64,000 nucleotides of DNA, from the NCBI GenBank assembly GCA_948144175.1, contig CANXME010002102.1, forward strand, positions 372,001-436,000, written 5' to 3'. Shown piece by piece: positions 1 to 10,300 of the stretch. The stretch comes from Closterium sp. NIES-65. Taxonomy: Eukaryota > Streptophyta > Zygnematophyceae > Desmidiales > Closteriaceae. The notes under the pieces were generated by a model. It saw nothing but the letters and a program-made list of their open reading frames with translations. It made no database searches and was not told the DNA's origin. The position numbers were made by a program, and so were the translations under genes. Position 1 is the first letter of the stretch. Every line of letters starts with the position of its first letter.

Positions 1-1370
1 TACCTTCTCTCTAATCCATCCGTTCACTGCTATCTTCGTTCCTGACCTTCGATGTAGCCCCTCCGTCCACCGTATATACTCGGTACCCCCAGCTTCTTCA
101 ACGTTTCGAAGAGGAATGAGCGCGACATCGTGTCGTATGCCTCCTGGAAGTCGACCATCAGGAAATACCAATCCTTGCCATCGTCATCCGCTGCCTCAAT
201 CGCATCCGCTACAACCGCGACCGCGTCCGCCAGGCTCTGTCCTGCGATGAAGCCGTGCTGCTTCGCCGAAATTATTTAGTGAAGTTCCTATTTAAATCTG
301 TTCGCCATGACCTTCGCCAGCACTTTGTACACCGTGTTCAGTAGTGTGATAGGACGGTAGTTCGTCAGCTGATCCTTCTCCCCTTTTTTGTGTAGCAGAA
401 CGATAACCGCCGTCATGACCGACTCCGGCAGCCTTCCTATTTTTTCAAAATCACGGACAAAATCCATGAAGACACCCCCTAGCAAGGTCCCAGTGTGTCA
501 CGAACAGCTCTACCGGGAGACCGTCCTTCCCTAACGATTTCCCCCTTGGCAACCCCGCCAGAGCCAATTTCACCTCCGGCTCCAACCACGTGGCTTTGAG
601 CCTTCTCACTGCCTCCTCCGGTAATGTTATGTCCACCGTGAACGGCCTCCTCAGCTCCGCCGCGTCGCCAGTTTCGCTGAAAGCTTCAGCGAAATGTGCC
701 GACGCTACCTTGAGCACCTCCTTCGAACCTTTGAAACGCCGCCCTTTGTAAACCACCTCGCTGATGATTGTCCACTCCTTTCTCATCTTCACCTTGGCCG
801 ACAAGTACGGTGACGGAACCTCCCCTAACAGCTGAGCTTTGAGACCCGCGAAGACCTCCAATCTCCCCCTGTCGTTTTTACGGTAGGACTACAACTGCTC
901 CTCCTTGGCTAGCAGTGCTCTCTACATAGCTTCATCCGTTGGCCCTCCCATCACCAGATGTCGTAACTTTTCCACTTCTTCAGGGAGATGCCATTGCGTC
1001 ATCACCACCCGTTTTCGCTCCTCTCTGTGGTGCGCTCTCAGCCCCGCCGTGAGCCGAGAGATCACCTGCTCCAAAGGGTGACCACCATCCTTGACTGGTA
1101 TCTTCTGCACCCCTTTTTTATCCTTCCGTGTTGCCTGAAACCTCAAGAGGCGCGGGTCATACTCCTGCGACGAGACGATGCGCAGGAACAGGCGGATCGC
1201 AAATTAGTGATCCATCAGCTTCTTTGGCACCTCTGCGTGGCCTGCCTCCAACAGATGACCAAGCAACGACGTCGAAATCAACGCTCTGTTGATGCGGGAC
1301 TTCGCCTTTGTCGCCTTCACCCAAAACATGTATTCCTTCTCCGTGGGGTGCAGTGCTTTGAAAGCATAGT
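1..1370 (-). pseudogene. LINE (non-LTR retrotransposon) ORF2 fragment, cut by the window edge
   Basis: Read on the minus strand from 1370 down to 1, this is the end of an endonuclease followed by a reverse transcriptase of LINE type. At about 1290-1370 the motif SRINRAL resembles the SRIDR signature near the end of APE-type LINE endonucleases, with N for D. At 480-860 there is a linker containing GKSLGKDGLP. At 300-485 the RT N-terminal motif NYRPITLLN is present, and at 110-270 QHGFIAGQ and DFQEAYDT, the latter holding the first catalytic Asp. The frame is broken several times (for example near 480 and 280), so it is dead. The 5' side stops abruptly at 1370 against a family-2 LTR, and the 3' part lies outside the window. 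Motifs are read directly; the clade is not resolved. Confidence 0.8.
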
Positions 1371-2218
1371 AGCGCCGACTATAAAAAATCATATATGGAC
1401 AATGAGGGACACATACTATGCTTTGCGCAATACGCGTGGCAGCAAACCATCATATTCAAATTGTGCTGTCAAAGTTGACAGTTGTGCTATGCAGCGTTGC
1501 TGTACAGCGGAGCGTGGTGTTACTTGTCGATATTACGTCAGGACTGCGCGTCAAAGGGGTCCCTCACACAGGGGAAGGCGAAATCATGCTTACAAACATG
1601 GGGGGTACTCGTAGGAAAAATTCGAGAAGCTTCGTCCTGATAGCGTCTCATTCAAGGTCCGCATGACGCATACTCTATTTTGAGAGTGTATACAAAATGA
1701 CAGGGTCCGCTAAATTATTAGTCTGACTGCATCAATGTTCACAAGTCGTTAAATCTGATATTACAGGTACAACAAGGTGACAAGGTTGAAATCACCCTAA
1801 AATCAGGGTAATTACTCTGATAAAATCAGCCCTGCCTCAGGAAGGTTCGCATAGAGTAAGTAGCAGCGGAACTATTGATCTCAGGTCAGATTGAATTAGC
1901 AATGGCATAATATAAATGAGCACATACGTAGGTTTATATAGTAACACAAAGGGAAAACCAAACGTCCTAACTAGCCATGTACTCTAAGGCGTACATTCCT
2001 TAAAGTACAACAGCGCGACTCCAGACGGTTACGAACCTGCTCCCACCTAAATCCTTTCTCCAGCAGCTGCCCGATGCTTCTGCTCGAACGGTCGAGATGC
2101 TGCCAACTGTACGTGACTCTTCGCGTCAAATATGTTCTTTCGCCTTCATACTCGCTTTTGTCTCTTAACTTGCTACTAGTGGGAATGCACAGTAGTTTTC
2201 AGTTTATTGTTCGTAACA
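1371..2218 (-). repeat. Family-2 copia LTR, copy 1
   Basis: This block matches 22949-23796 and 46808-47656 over its whole length. On the minus strand it starts TGTTACGAAC at 2218, directly after a purine tract and an RNase H fragment, so it is the 3' LTR of a minus-strand copia element. It contains a TATATAAACC stretch near 1935. The far end, near AGCGCCGACT at 1371-1380, is placed only by where similarity to the other copies stops; here the flank is LINE, whereas copies 2 and 3 share another flank. Confidence 0.65.
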
Positions 2219-2242
2219 ACCCCCTTTATTCCTCGCCGTAGC
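2219..2242 (-). promoter_or_regulatory. Family-2 polypurine tract and end of internal region, cut by element A
   Basis: On the minus strand the purine run AAAGGGGG lies immediately before the LTR start TGTTACGAAC, the usual place of a PPT that primes plus-strand DNA. The internal region is interrupted at 2242 by element A and resumes at 21934. Confidence 0.6.
2238..2242. repeat. Target-site duplication of element A (GTAGC)
   Basis: GTAGC precedes the 5' LTR at 2238-2242 and is repeated after the 3' LTR at 21929-21933. The match survives although two more elements later landed inside A. Confidence 0.9.
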
Positions 2243-3335
2243 TGTTGGGTGCAAATTCACATTGCACGACATCCTGCCGTCTGTCTGTATGAGTATGCGT
2301 GTGCGAATGCATTTGCGTGTGAAAGGTATGTTTGTGTGTTTGTTTGCTTTCGCAATTTTCGCTTGAAGCATTTGCAGGTACTCGCACAATGTGCGCTTCG
2401 GCATAACATTGTACGCGCTATGAACAGTACAAGCAGGAAGGACGAGCTCGCAAAGGAACCCAAGATGGAAGCTTTGCGGTTCAACTTACTTGATTGTGCA
2501 GATTCAGTTCTATCCAACTCGAAATTGTACTGTTTTGTTTGGTTGACTATAGTGTAGCAGGGCAGGCACTATAGAGGTACAATTTAGGTGAAGGTTGGAT
2601 GTTGTTTGTCTGTATCTGCATGCTACAGGGCCAGGGGAAACCAGCGGATCCAGCATTTGGCTGGTTGGGCAAAGACAAAACAGGTTCTGTTTTTAGGACC
2701 TGAACCTGGTTGTTGTTTTCCCAGGTTGGAAAAACAGAACCAGAGGTTGTTCACCAACCTACCACCTGCTATTTTGTCCAGCCAGGTTGGTTCTGTTGCT
2801 TGGAATTATTTGGGATCATCCCTGGTTGTTCCCAGGTTGATTCCCAAGGTCCTTGCTAGCTAGAGCTATTTATTCCTTCTCTGTTTGTACCTGAATATAG
2901 TGAAATTGATTCAAGCGAATTCCTCCCTTCCTGGAATTTCGTTTCTACGCGGTGCGACGGCGGAATGCTACCCGAGTCAACGCTAGTACGCTAGCACTCC
3001 AACGCTAGGCTAACGTTGTCCGAGCCATAACTTCGTAATGGCAAAACTTTTCGCGAGGCAACTTGGCTTATTTTAAAGCTCTTAGAGTGAGCTTCGATAT
3101 AGTAAATTCTCAGCTTAATCCGATCGACGGTCTGCACGATACGCTGCGCGACATTCAAGGTACTCTTGCGGTTTTGACTAAGTCTTTCTTGATCCCTCTC
3201 TCTACAAACTCGGACCCGAGGATAGGGGCTGGTCTTGTACCAGGCACCCAAGGAACCTTGGAGGTGACCCCGAGGAGAGGTTTTAAGTGTGATAAAGTCT
3301 TAATAGCTTGAGTTTATTAGGCCCTTACACCAACA
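2243..3335 (+). repeat. 5' LTR of element A
   Basis: The LTR is 1093 bp, TGTTGGG...CCAACA, and is followed by a PBS. A TATTTATT stretch at 2868-2875 is a weak TATA candidate. A hairpin-rich block occupies about 2650-2840 and three ACGCTAG direct repeats lie at 2980-3008. The U3/R/U5 limits cannot be fixed from sequence alone. Confidence 0.93.
2683..2741 (+). other. Conserved nested stem-loop inside the family-1 LTR
   Basis: GGTTCTGTTTTT (2683-2694) pairs perfectly with AAAAACAGAACC (2730-2741), and inside it AACCTGG (2703-2709) pairs with CCAGGTT (2721-2727). Two more perfect stems follow: AGGTTG/CAACCT (2744-2749, 2755-2760) and CCTGG/CCAGG (2821-2825, 2832-2836). The outer stem recurs in the other family-1 LTRs, for example 20520-20578. 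Function is unknown; an RNA structure or a factor-binding array are possibilities. Confidence 0.6.
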
Positions 3336-3338
3336 AGC

Positions 3339-3350
3339 TGGTATCAGAGC
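3339..3350 (+). promoter_or_regulatory. Primer-binding site of element A
   Basis: TGGTATCAGAGC begins three bases after the LTR. It is complementary to the 3' end of plant-type initiator Met-tRNA, the usual primer of Ty1/copia minus-strand DNA synthesis. Confidence 0.9.
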
Positions 3351-3381
3351 TGCGTTATAGTGATCCTCGATATAGGTAGCT

Positions 3382-6178
3382 ATGGCGGGGAACACCTCGG
3401 CGGTAGCTGGTGAATCTTCAGCCCAAGATCGTAGCGGCAGCCATAATTCTGGTGTTTCTGCGCCAAGGGGAGCGCGAACAAGCCAGGGCTCGCTGATCAA
3501 GGAGGTGCTGAAAAACTTCACCGTCGAGAAGTTCAATGGTGAGGGCTATGATGATTGGGCCTGGAAAATGCAACTTTATTTCCGTCAGATCGGTTTGCTG
3601 AAACTAATGATTGGGGAGGAGCCTAGACCGAGTGACCCCGCCCTTCAGGAAGATTGGGACGAGCGCGCCTCGGCTGGCTACTACTTGATGTCGCAGAGTT
3701 TGGAGCTAAACCAGCGTCACCACGTGATGCACCTGCTGCCGGAGGTTGAGTGCGGTCCGAAGGCGTGGACGGTGTTGAAGGAGCAGCACGCCCCGACCTC
3801 CGTTGTTGCAACATTGATGCTGGAGAGGGAGCTGTCCGCGTTGCGCCTAAGCGAGGGAGAGCCGGTGCAACCTATCCTGGACAAGATGCGTGATCTCTAC
3901 GCGAAGTTGGCGACCGCGGGAATCACCTACCCGGAGCAGACCAAGTGCCTGAAGATGCTCTCGCTGCTGCCGGAATTGTGGCTTCAATTTACGAGCGGAT
4001 TGAGCCTGCCGCAGAACCAGAGCTTGTGGACGCTCGAGTGGGTGCGGACGAAGATTCTGGAGGAGGACTTCCGTCGCCGCCAACTGAGGGGTGGAGACAA
4101 CGGCAGCAGCGGCTACGGGATGCAAGGGAGCCGACGTGGCAAAGGACGTGGCTTCGGTGGTGCTGGACGCGGTGCAAAGAAAGACGACGACTCCAACGAC
4201 CAACAAGGAGGTACCGGTTGGGGTCGCGGTGCGAAATCTGGACGTGGGGGCAAGTCGGGTGCTGGTGGCAAAATGAAAGGGAGTTGCTGGTATTGTGAGA
4301 AGGAAGGGCACCCCTGGTTTTTGTGCTATAAGAAACCCGATGGATGGACCCCCCAGAATCGTCACCAGGATGGCGGCGCACGGAGGAACCAGAAAAACGG
4401 CGCCAACATGGTCGCTGATTCGTCCGACAACAACCCGAAGGGCAACGGCGGTGCGGAAAAGAAGAAGGAGCGCACCGCGGGCCAATTCTTCCATATGGGA
4501 GAAGAGGGGGGAACAAGGAGACGCATCTGCTAAGGCTGGAGCAGAGCTGCACCCCCTGGACTATTGGGTGTTGGACACAGGCGCTGCTTGGACAATGACG
4601 CCGCGCAAGGACCTGCTGGACGACGTACGAGCTGCTCCGATCAACGAGGTGTGTTCCTCCTCTGGACACGCGCTGAAGGTGGCTGGTGCGGGACGAGCTG
4701 CGTTTAAGGGAGCGGATGGCAAGCCGGTGGTGCTGCACGACGTTCTCCTCGTCCCCGACCTGAAGGCCAACCTTATCTCCCTCCGTAAGCTTGGCAAGGC
4801 TGGGGTGAACACCAACACGGATGGGGCACGCACTTATAAGGGGAAGCTGGGCAATCGGGTGCTTTGGGATCTGCACGAGAGCAAGGACGTGTACAGATCT
4901 ATGTGGCAGCTGCCGGCGCTGGCGTGGCACGGTGGAGGGCAGGCTGGAGAGGGGTCTGCATCCCAGGGAGAGTGCAACGCCGTTGGAGGGGTTGGTGTGA
5001 AAGTGTCGGCCGGATCTGGGGAGACGGATTGGGCAACTGCACACCGACGTTTGGGGCATGTGGCAATGCCTTTGCTGAAGCAGCTGGAGAAGGATGGAGC
5101 CGTTAAGGGCTTGAAGCTGAACGGACAACCACCCGATGATAACTGTGAAGTTTGCCTCCTTTCAAAGTTCACCCGTTTCCCATTCCATAGTGTGGCTGGC
5201 AGGAGCAAAAAGCCGTTGGAGCTGGTCCACATGGACTTGGTGGGGCCGCTGCCGGTGCAAGGGCACAAGGGGGAGCGGTATTTCCTAACCATTGTGGATG
5301 ACTGGAGCAGGCTAATGTGGGCGTATCCGCTGAAGCAGAAAGATCACGCCGCCTCCACGATTCGAGACGATTGGCTGCCGTTCGTGGAGAAGCAAGCGGA
5401 GTGTGTGGTGAAGCGGATTAGGACAGATCGGGGTGGTGAGTTCCTTGGAGCTGAGATGATGGCCTGGCTCAAGAAGCAGGCCATCCAGAGGGAGCTGACC
5501 ACGGCTTACACCCCACAGTCCAACGGTGTAGCAGAACGGGCGAACCGGACAATTCTGGAGACAGCTAGGGCGCTGCTCATAGAATCTGGGCTGGGCAACT
5601 TGATGTGGCCCCATGCTGTTCGGCACGCTACCGTCGCTAGAAACAGGGTACTCACAAAGGTTGGGGATGACTCGTGGGTGCCGTTGGAGAGGTGGCTTGG
5701 GAGGAAGCCGCCGGTGGACATGCTGAGGGTGTTCGGTTGCATGGCAGTCGCCCACGTCCCCAAGACCTACCGCAGTAAGTTGGGGGCGAGTGCAATCTGG
5801 TGTGTGCATTTGGGGCTGGCTGCTGAGAGCAAGGGATGGCTGCTGTGGGAGCCTTCCAAGGGTGTGTTGTTTGACAGCAGGGATGTGAAGTTTGTTGAGG
5901 GCATGATGTATGGGAGCTGGGAGAAACAGCCGGAGGCCAGGGTGTCCCAGCAGATGGAGCAGATCACCATGCAGCTGGACCTGACTCCTAGTGTGTGGGA
6001 GGAGGGAGAGAAGGCAGCTGCAGAGGGTGGTGATAAAGAGAAGGTGCAGGAGGCACCTGCTGGTGGAGGTGATGGTGTGGAGACTAGCGGTAGCACTAGT
6101 GGAGCTGCTGGATCCGAGGGAGGAGAGCAGCAGCAGGGAAAAACTAAGAAGCCGAAGCGTGTCGTTATGGGAGACACC
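3382..6178 (+). pseudogene. Element A gag-pol, 5' portion (gag, protease, integrase), frameshifted
   Basis: The reading starts at the family-conserved ATG (protein MAGNTS...) and gives the copia gag domain, a Gly/Arg-rich stretch, the CCHC knuckle CWYCEKEGHPWFLC, then protease DTGA, the HHCC and D,D-35-E integrase, and the start of the acidic linker. A +1 insertion in the purine run at about 4500-4512 throws the frame, so the first frame stops at 4533 while protease and integrase continue in another frame from about 4510. The coding sequence is cut at 6178 by element B and resumes at 12157 after the duplicated target site. RT and RNase H are in that second part. Compared with C there are scattered substitutions (QPILDKMRD versus QPVLDKLRD), marking a separate gag lineage. 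Confidence 0.9.
6174..6178. repeat. Target-site duplication of element B (ACACC)
   Basis: ACACC at 6174-6178 and again at 12152-12156 flank element B. Removing B and one copy joins the linker codons of A's pol in frame. Confidence 0.93.
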
Positions 6179-7271
6179 TGTTGGTGTAAGGGCCTAATAA
6201 ACTCAAGCTATTAAGACTTTATCACACTTAAAACCTCTCCTCGGGGTCACCTCCAAGGGTCCTTGGGTGCCTGGTACAAGACCAGCCCCTATCCTCGGGT
6301 CCGAGTTTGTAGAGAGAGGAATCAAGAGGGACTTAGTCAAAACAGCAAGAGTACCTTGAACGTCGCGCAGCGTATCGTGCAGACCGTCGATCGGATTAAG
6401 CTGAGAATTTCCTATATCGAAGCTCACTCTAAGAGCTTTAAAATAAGCCAAGTTGCCTCGCGAAAAGTTCTGCCATTACGAAGTTATGGCTCGGACAGCG
6501 TTAGCCTAGCGTTGGAGTGCTAGCGTACTAGCGTTGACTCGGGTAGCATTCCGCCGTCGCACCGCGTAGACAAGAAATTCCAGCAAGGAAGGAATTCGCT
6601 TGAATCAATTTCACTATATTCAGGTACAAACAGAGAAGGAATAAATAGCTCTAGCTAGCAAGGACCTTGGGAATCAACCTGGGAACAACCAGGGATGATC
6701 CCAAATAATTCCAAGCAACAGAACCAACATGGCTGGACAAAATAGCAGGTGATAGGTTGGTGAACAACCTCTGGTTCTGTTTTTCCAACCTGGGAAAACA
6801 ACAACCAGGTTCAGGTCCTAAAAACAGAACCTGTTTTGTCTTTGCCCAACCAGCCAAATGCTGGTTCCGCTGGTTTCCCCTGGCCCTGTAGCATGCAGAT
6901 ACAGACAAACAACATCCAACCTTCACCTAAATTGTACCCCTATAGTGCCTGCCCTGCTACACTATAGTCAACCAAACAAAACAGTACAATTTCGAGTTGG
7001 ATAGAACTGAATCTGCGCAATCAAGTAAGTTGAACCGCAAAGCTTCCATCTTGGGTTCCTTTGCGAGCTCGTCCTTTCTGCTTGTACTGTTCATAGCGCG
7101 TACAATGTTATGCCGAAGCGCACATTTTGCGAGTACCTGCAAATGCTTCAAGCGAAAATTGCGAAAGCAAACAAACACACAAACATACCATTCACACGCA
7201 AATGCATTCGCACACGCATACTCGTACAAACAGACGGCACGATGTCGTGCAATGTGAATTTGCACCCAACA
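6179..7271 (-). repeat. 3' LTR of element B
   Basis: 1093 bp, almost identical to 11059-12151. Visible differences are in the AAACAGAGAAGG/AAACAAAGAAGG stretch and two changes near the outer end of the U3 side. Confidence 0.95.
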
Positions 7272-7290
7272 CACTCCCCCTCAGCCTGCC
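7272..7290 (-). promoter_or_regulatory. Polypurine tract of element B
   Basis: On the minus strand GGCAGGCTGAGGGGGAGTG lies directly before the LTR. The same tract precedes the 3' LTR of A, C, D, E and H. Confidence 0.85.
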
Positions 7291-7313
7291 GGCTGCATCC
7301 CCATCATTCCATA

Positions 7314-10300
7314 CTAGTTCATGCTCATTCCACTCATGCGCACACAACGCCAATGAGGCTCATCCGCAAGCCTCTTGGTGAGGAAGTCTGCTGGCTGCTG
7401 GTGAGTCTTGATGTAGATCGGATTCACCGTCCCCCTCTTCACCTCCTTACGCAGCCAGTGCCACTTGATACGCATGTGCTTATTCAGCCCATGAAGCACA
7501 GCGTTCCTGGCCATCCCAAGAGCTCCCTTGCTATCACAAAACAGCGGCGTAGCAATCTTTTGCTCCTGGCCAATCTCCTCTAATAGCCTCCTCAGCCAAA
7601 TCACCTCCTTCACCCCATGGAACATCGCCATGTACTCTGATTCCACGGAAGAGAGTGCTGTCTCCGTCTGCTTCTTGGACCTCCAACTAACAGGTCCTCC
7701 CCCTACTACGCAGATGTATCCTCCCACAGATGAGGAATCTTCTTTTTCAGAGGCCCACGTAGCATCGGTAAAGCAAGTGAGAAAGAGCTTGCCTTCTCCA
7801 AGCCTCTCCCCCTTCTCTTTCAGCACCTCAACCCCTTTCTGCTTCACCTGCGCAGATGCGGAGTATTGAACTCCAATGCTTGGGTGAGAGTTCAGGTACT
7901 TCACTACACGCTCAGCTGCATCCACCTGCTCCTCTGATGGATTCTGCACTACCCTAGCCAGCTGCCCAACCGAGAAAGAGATGTCGGGTCTCGTGTGAAC
8001 TGCTGCATACAAGAGGCTGCCCACCAAGGACTGAAATTGCTGCTGCTCCTCGGCTTCAACCCCTTCATCCTCTGCAGCTTTCACAAGCTTGAATTCTGCT
8101 GGCAGGGGAGTTGCAACCTTGCGCTCATTCTCAATTCCGTACTTCTCCCCAAGCTCCTTGATGAACTTCTCCTGGTGCAGTTTCAACCACCTGTGATCTG
8201 GATCCCTCTCTACGTGCATCCCGAGGTAGTACTTTACCTCCCCAAGGTTCTTGCACTTGAAGTTCTCCATCAGCTGCTGCTGCACCTTCTGGATCTCCTT
8301 CATGCTGCTGCTAAAGAGAAGAATGTCGTCCACATAGACCAGAAACAGCACCAGCTTCTCCCCCTCCCCCTTGAGAAAGAGGCTCTCATCACAGCTGCTG
8401 GTCCTGAATCCCATCTCCTCTAAAACAGCTGCCAACTTCTGGTACCAGCAGCGTGGCGCCTGCTTCAAGCCGTAGATGGACTTTTTCAGCTTGCACACCC
8501 TGCCCGTACCATCCTCATACCCAGGTGGCTGCGTCATGAACACCTCCTCCTCTAAAATCCCATTGAGGAATGCCGTTGATATATCCATCTGGATAATGAA
8601 CTTCCCACCAACGGCTGCATTGCGGTAGGTCTTGGGAACGTGGGCGACTGCCATGCAACCGAACACCCTCAGCATGTCCACCGGCGGCTTCCTCCCAAGC
8701 CACCTCTCCAACGGCACCCACGAGTCATCCCCAACCTTTGTGAGTACCCTGTTCCTAGCGACGGTAGCGTGCCGAACAGCATGGGGCCACATCAAGTTGC
8801 CCAGCCCAGATTCTATGAGCAGCGCCCTAGCTGTCTCCAGAATTGTCCGGTTCGCCCGTTCTGCTACACCGTTGGACTGTTGGGTGTAAGCCGTGGTCAG
8901 CTCCCTCTGGATGCCCTGCTTCTTGAGCCAGGCCGTCATCTCAGCTCCAAGGAACTCACCACCCCGATCTGTCCTAATCCGCTTCACCACACACTCCGCT
9001 TGCTTCTCCACGAACGGCAGCCAATCGTCCCGAATCGTGGAGGCGGCGTGATCTTTCTGCTTCAGCGGATACGCCCACATTAGCCTGCTCCTGTCATCCA
9101 CTATGGTTAGGAAGTACCGCTCCCCCTTGTGCCCTTGCACCGGCAGCGGCCCCACCAAGTCCATGTGGACCAGCTCCAACGGCTTTTTGCTCCTGCCAGC
9201 CACACTATGGAAGGGGAAACGGGTGAACTTTGAAAGGAGGCAAATTTCACAGTTATCATCGGGTGGTTGTCCGTTCAGCTTTAAGCCCTTAACGGCTCCA
9301 TCCTTCTCCAGCTGCTTCAGCAAAGGCATTGCCACATGCCCCAAACGTCGGTGTGCAGTTGCCCAATCTGTCTCCCCAGATCTGGCCGACACTTTCACAC
9401 CAACCCCTCCAACGGCGTTGCACTCCCCCTGGGATGCAGACCCCTCTCCAGCCTGCCCCCCACCGTGCCACGCCAGCGCCGGCAGCTGCCACATAGATCT
9501 GTACACGTCCTTGCTCTCGTGCAGATCCCAAAGCACCCGATTGCCCAGCTTCCCCTTATAAGTGCGAGCCCCATCCGTGTTGGTGTTCACCCCAGCCTTG
9601 CCAAGCTTACGGAGGGAGATGAGGTTGGCCTTCAGGTCGGGGACGAGGAGAACGTCGTGCAGCACCACCGGCTTGCCATCCGCTCCCTTAAATGCAGCTC
9701 GTCCCGCACCAGCCACCTTCAACATGTGTCCAGAGGCAGAGCACACCTCATTAATCGGTGCAGCGCGTACGTCGTCCAGCAGGTCCTTGCGCGGCGTCAT
9801 TGTCCAAGCAGCGCCTGTGTCCAACACCCAATAGTCCAGGGGGTGCAGCTCTGCTCCAGCCTTAGCAGATGCGTCTCCTTGCTCCCCCTTGTCTCCCATA
9901 TGGAAGAATTGGCCCGCGGTGCGCTCCTTCTTCTTCTCCGCACCGCCGTTGCCCTTCGGGTTGTTGTCGGACGAATCAGCGACCATGTTGGCGCCGTTTT
10001 TCTGGTTCCTCCGCGCGCCGCCATCCTGGTGACGATTCTGGGGGGTCCATCCATCGGGTTTCTTATAGCACAAAAACCAGGGGTGCCCTTCCTTCTCACA
10101 ATACCAGCAACTCCCTTTCATTTTGCCACCAGCACCCGACTTGCCCCCACGTCCAGATTTCGCACCGCGACCCCAACCGGTACCTCCTTGTTGGTCGTTG
10201 GAGTCGTCGTCTTTCTTTGCACCGCGTCCAGCACCACCGAAGCCACGTCCTCTGCCACGTCGGCTCCCTTGCATCCCGTAGCCGCTGCTGCCGTCGTCTC

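Noticed and set aside
1418..1666. 82-codon plus-strand frame conserved in three places (also 22996 and 46858)
   Set aside because: It lies inside the family-2 LTR, is shortened by a stop in the third copy, and has no domain; conservation follows repeat identity.
2588..2863. 91-codon frame repeated in almost every family-1 LTR (also 86- and 102-105-codon frames) as a possible LTR-encoded small protein
   Set aside because: The frames are preserved only as far as the DNA itself is identical. The 91-codon frame overlaps the hairpin block and is broken in G's 5' LTR, frames are open on both strands at once, and there is no recognisable domain.
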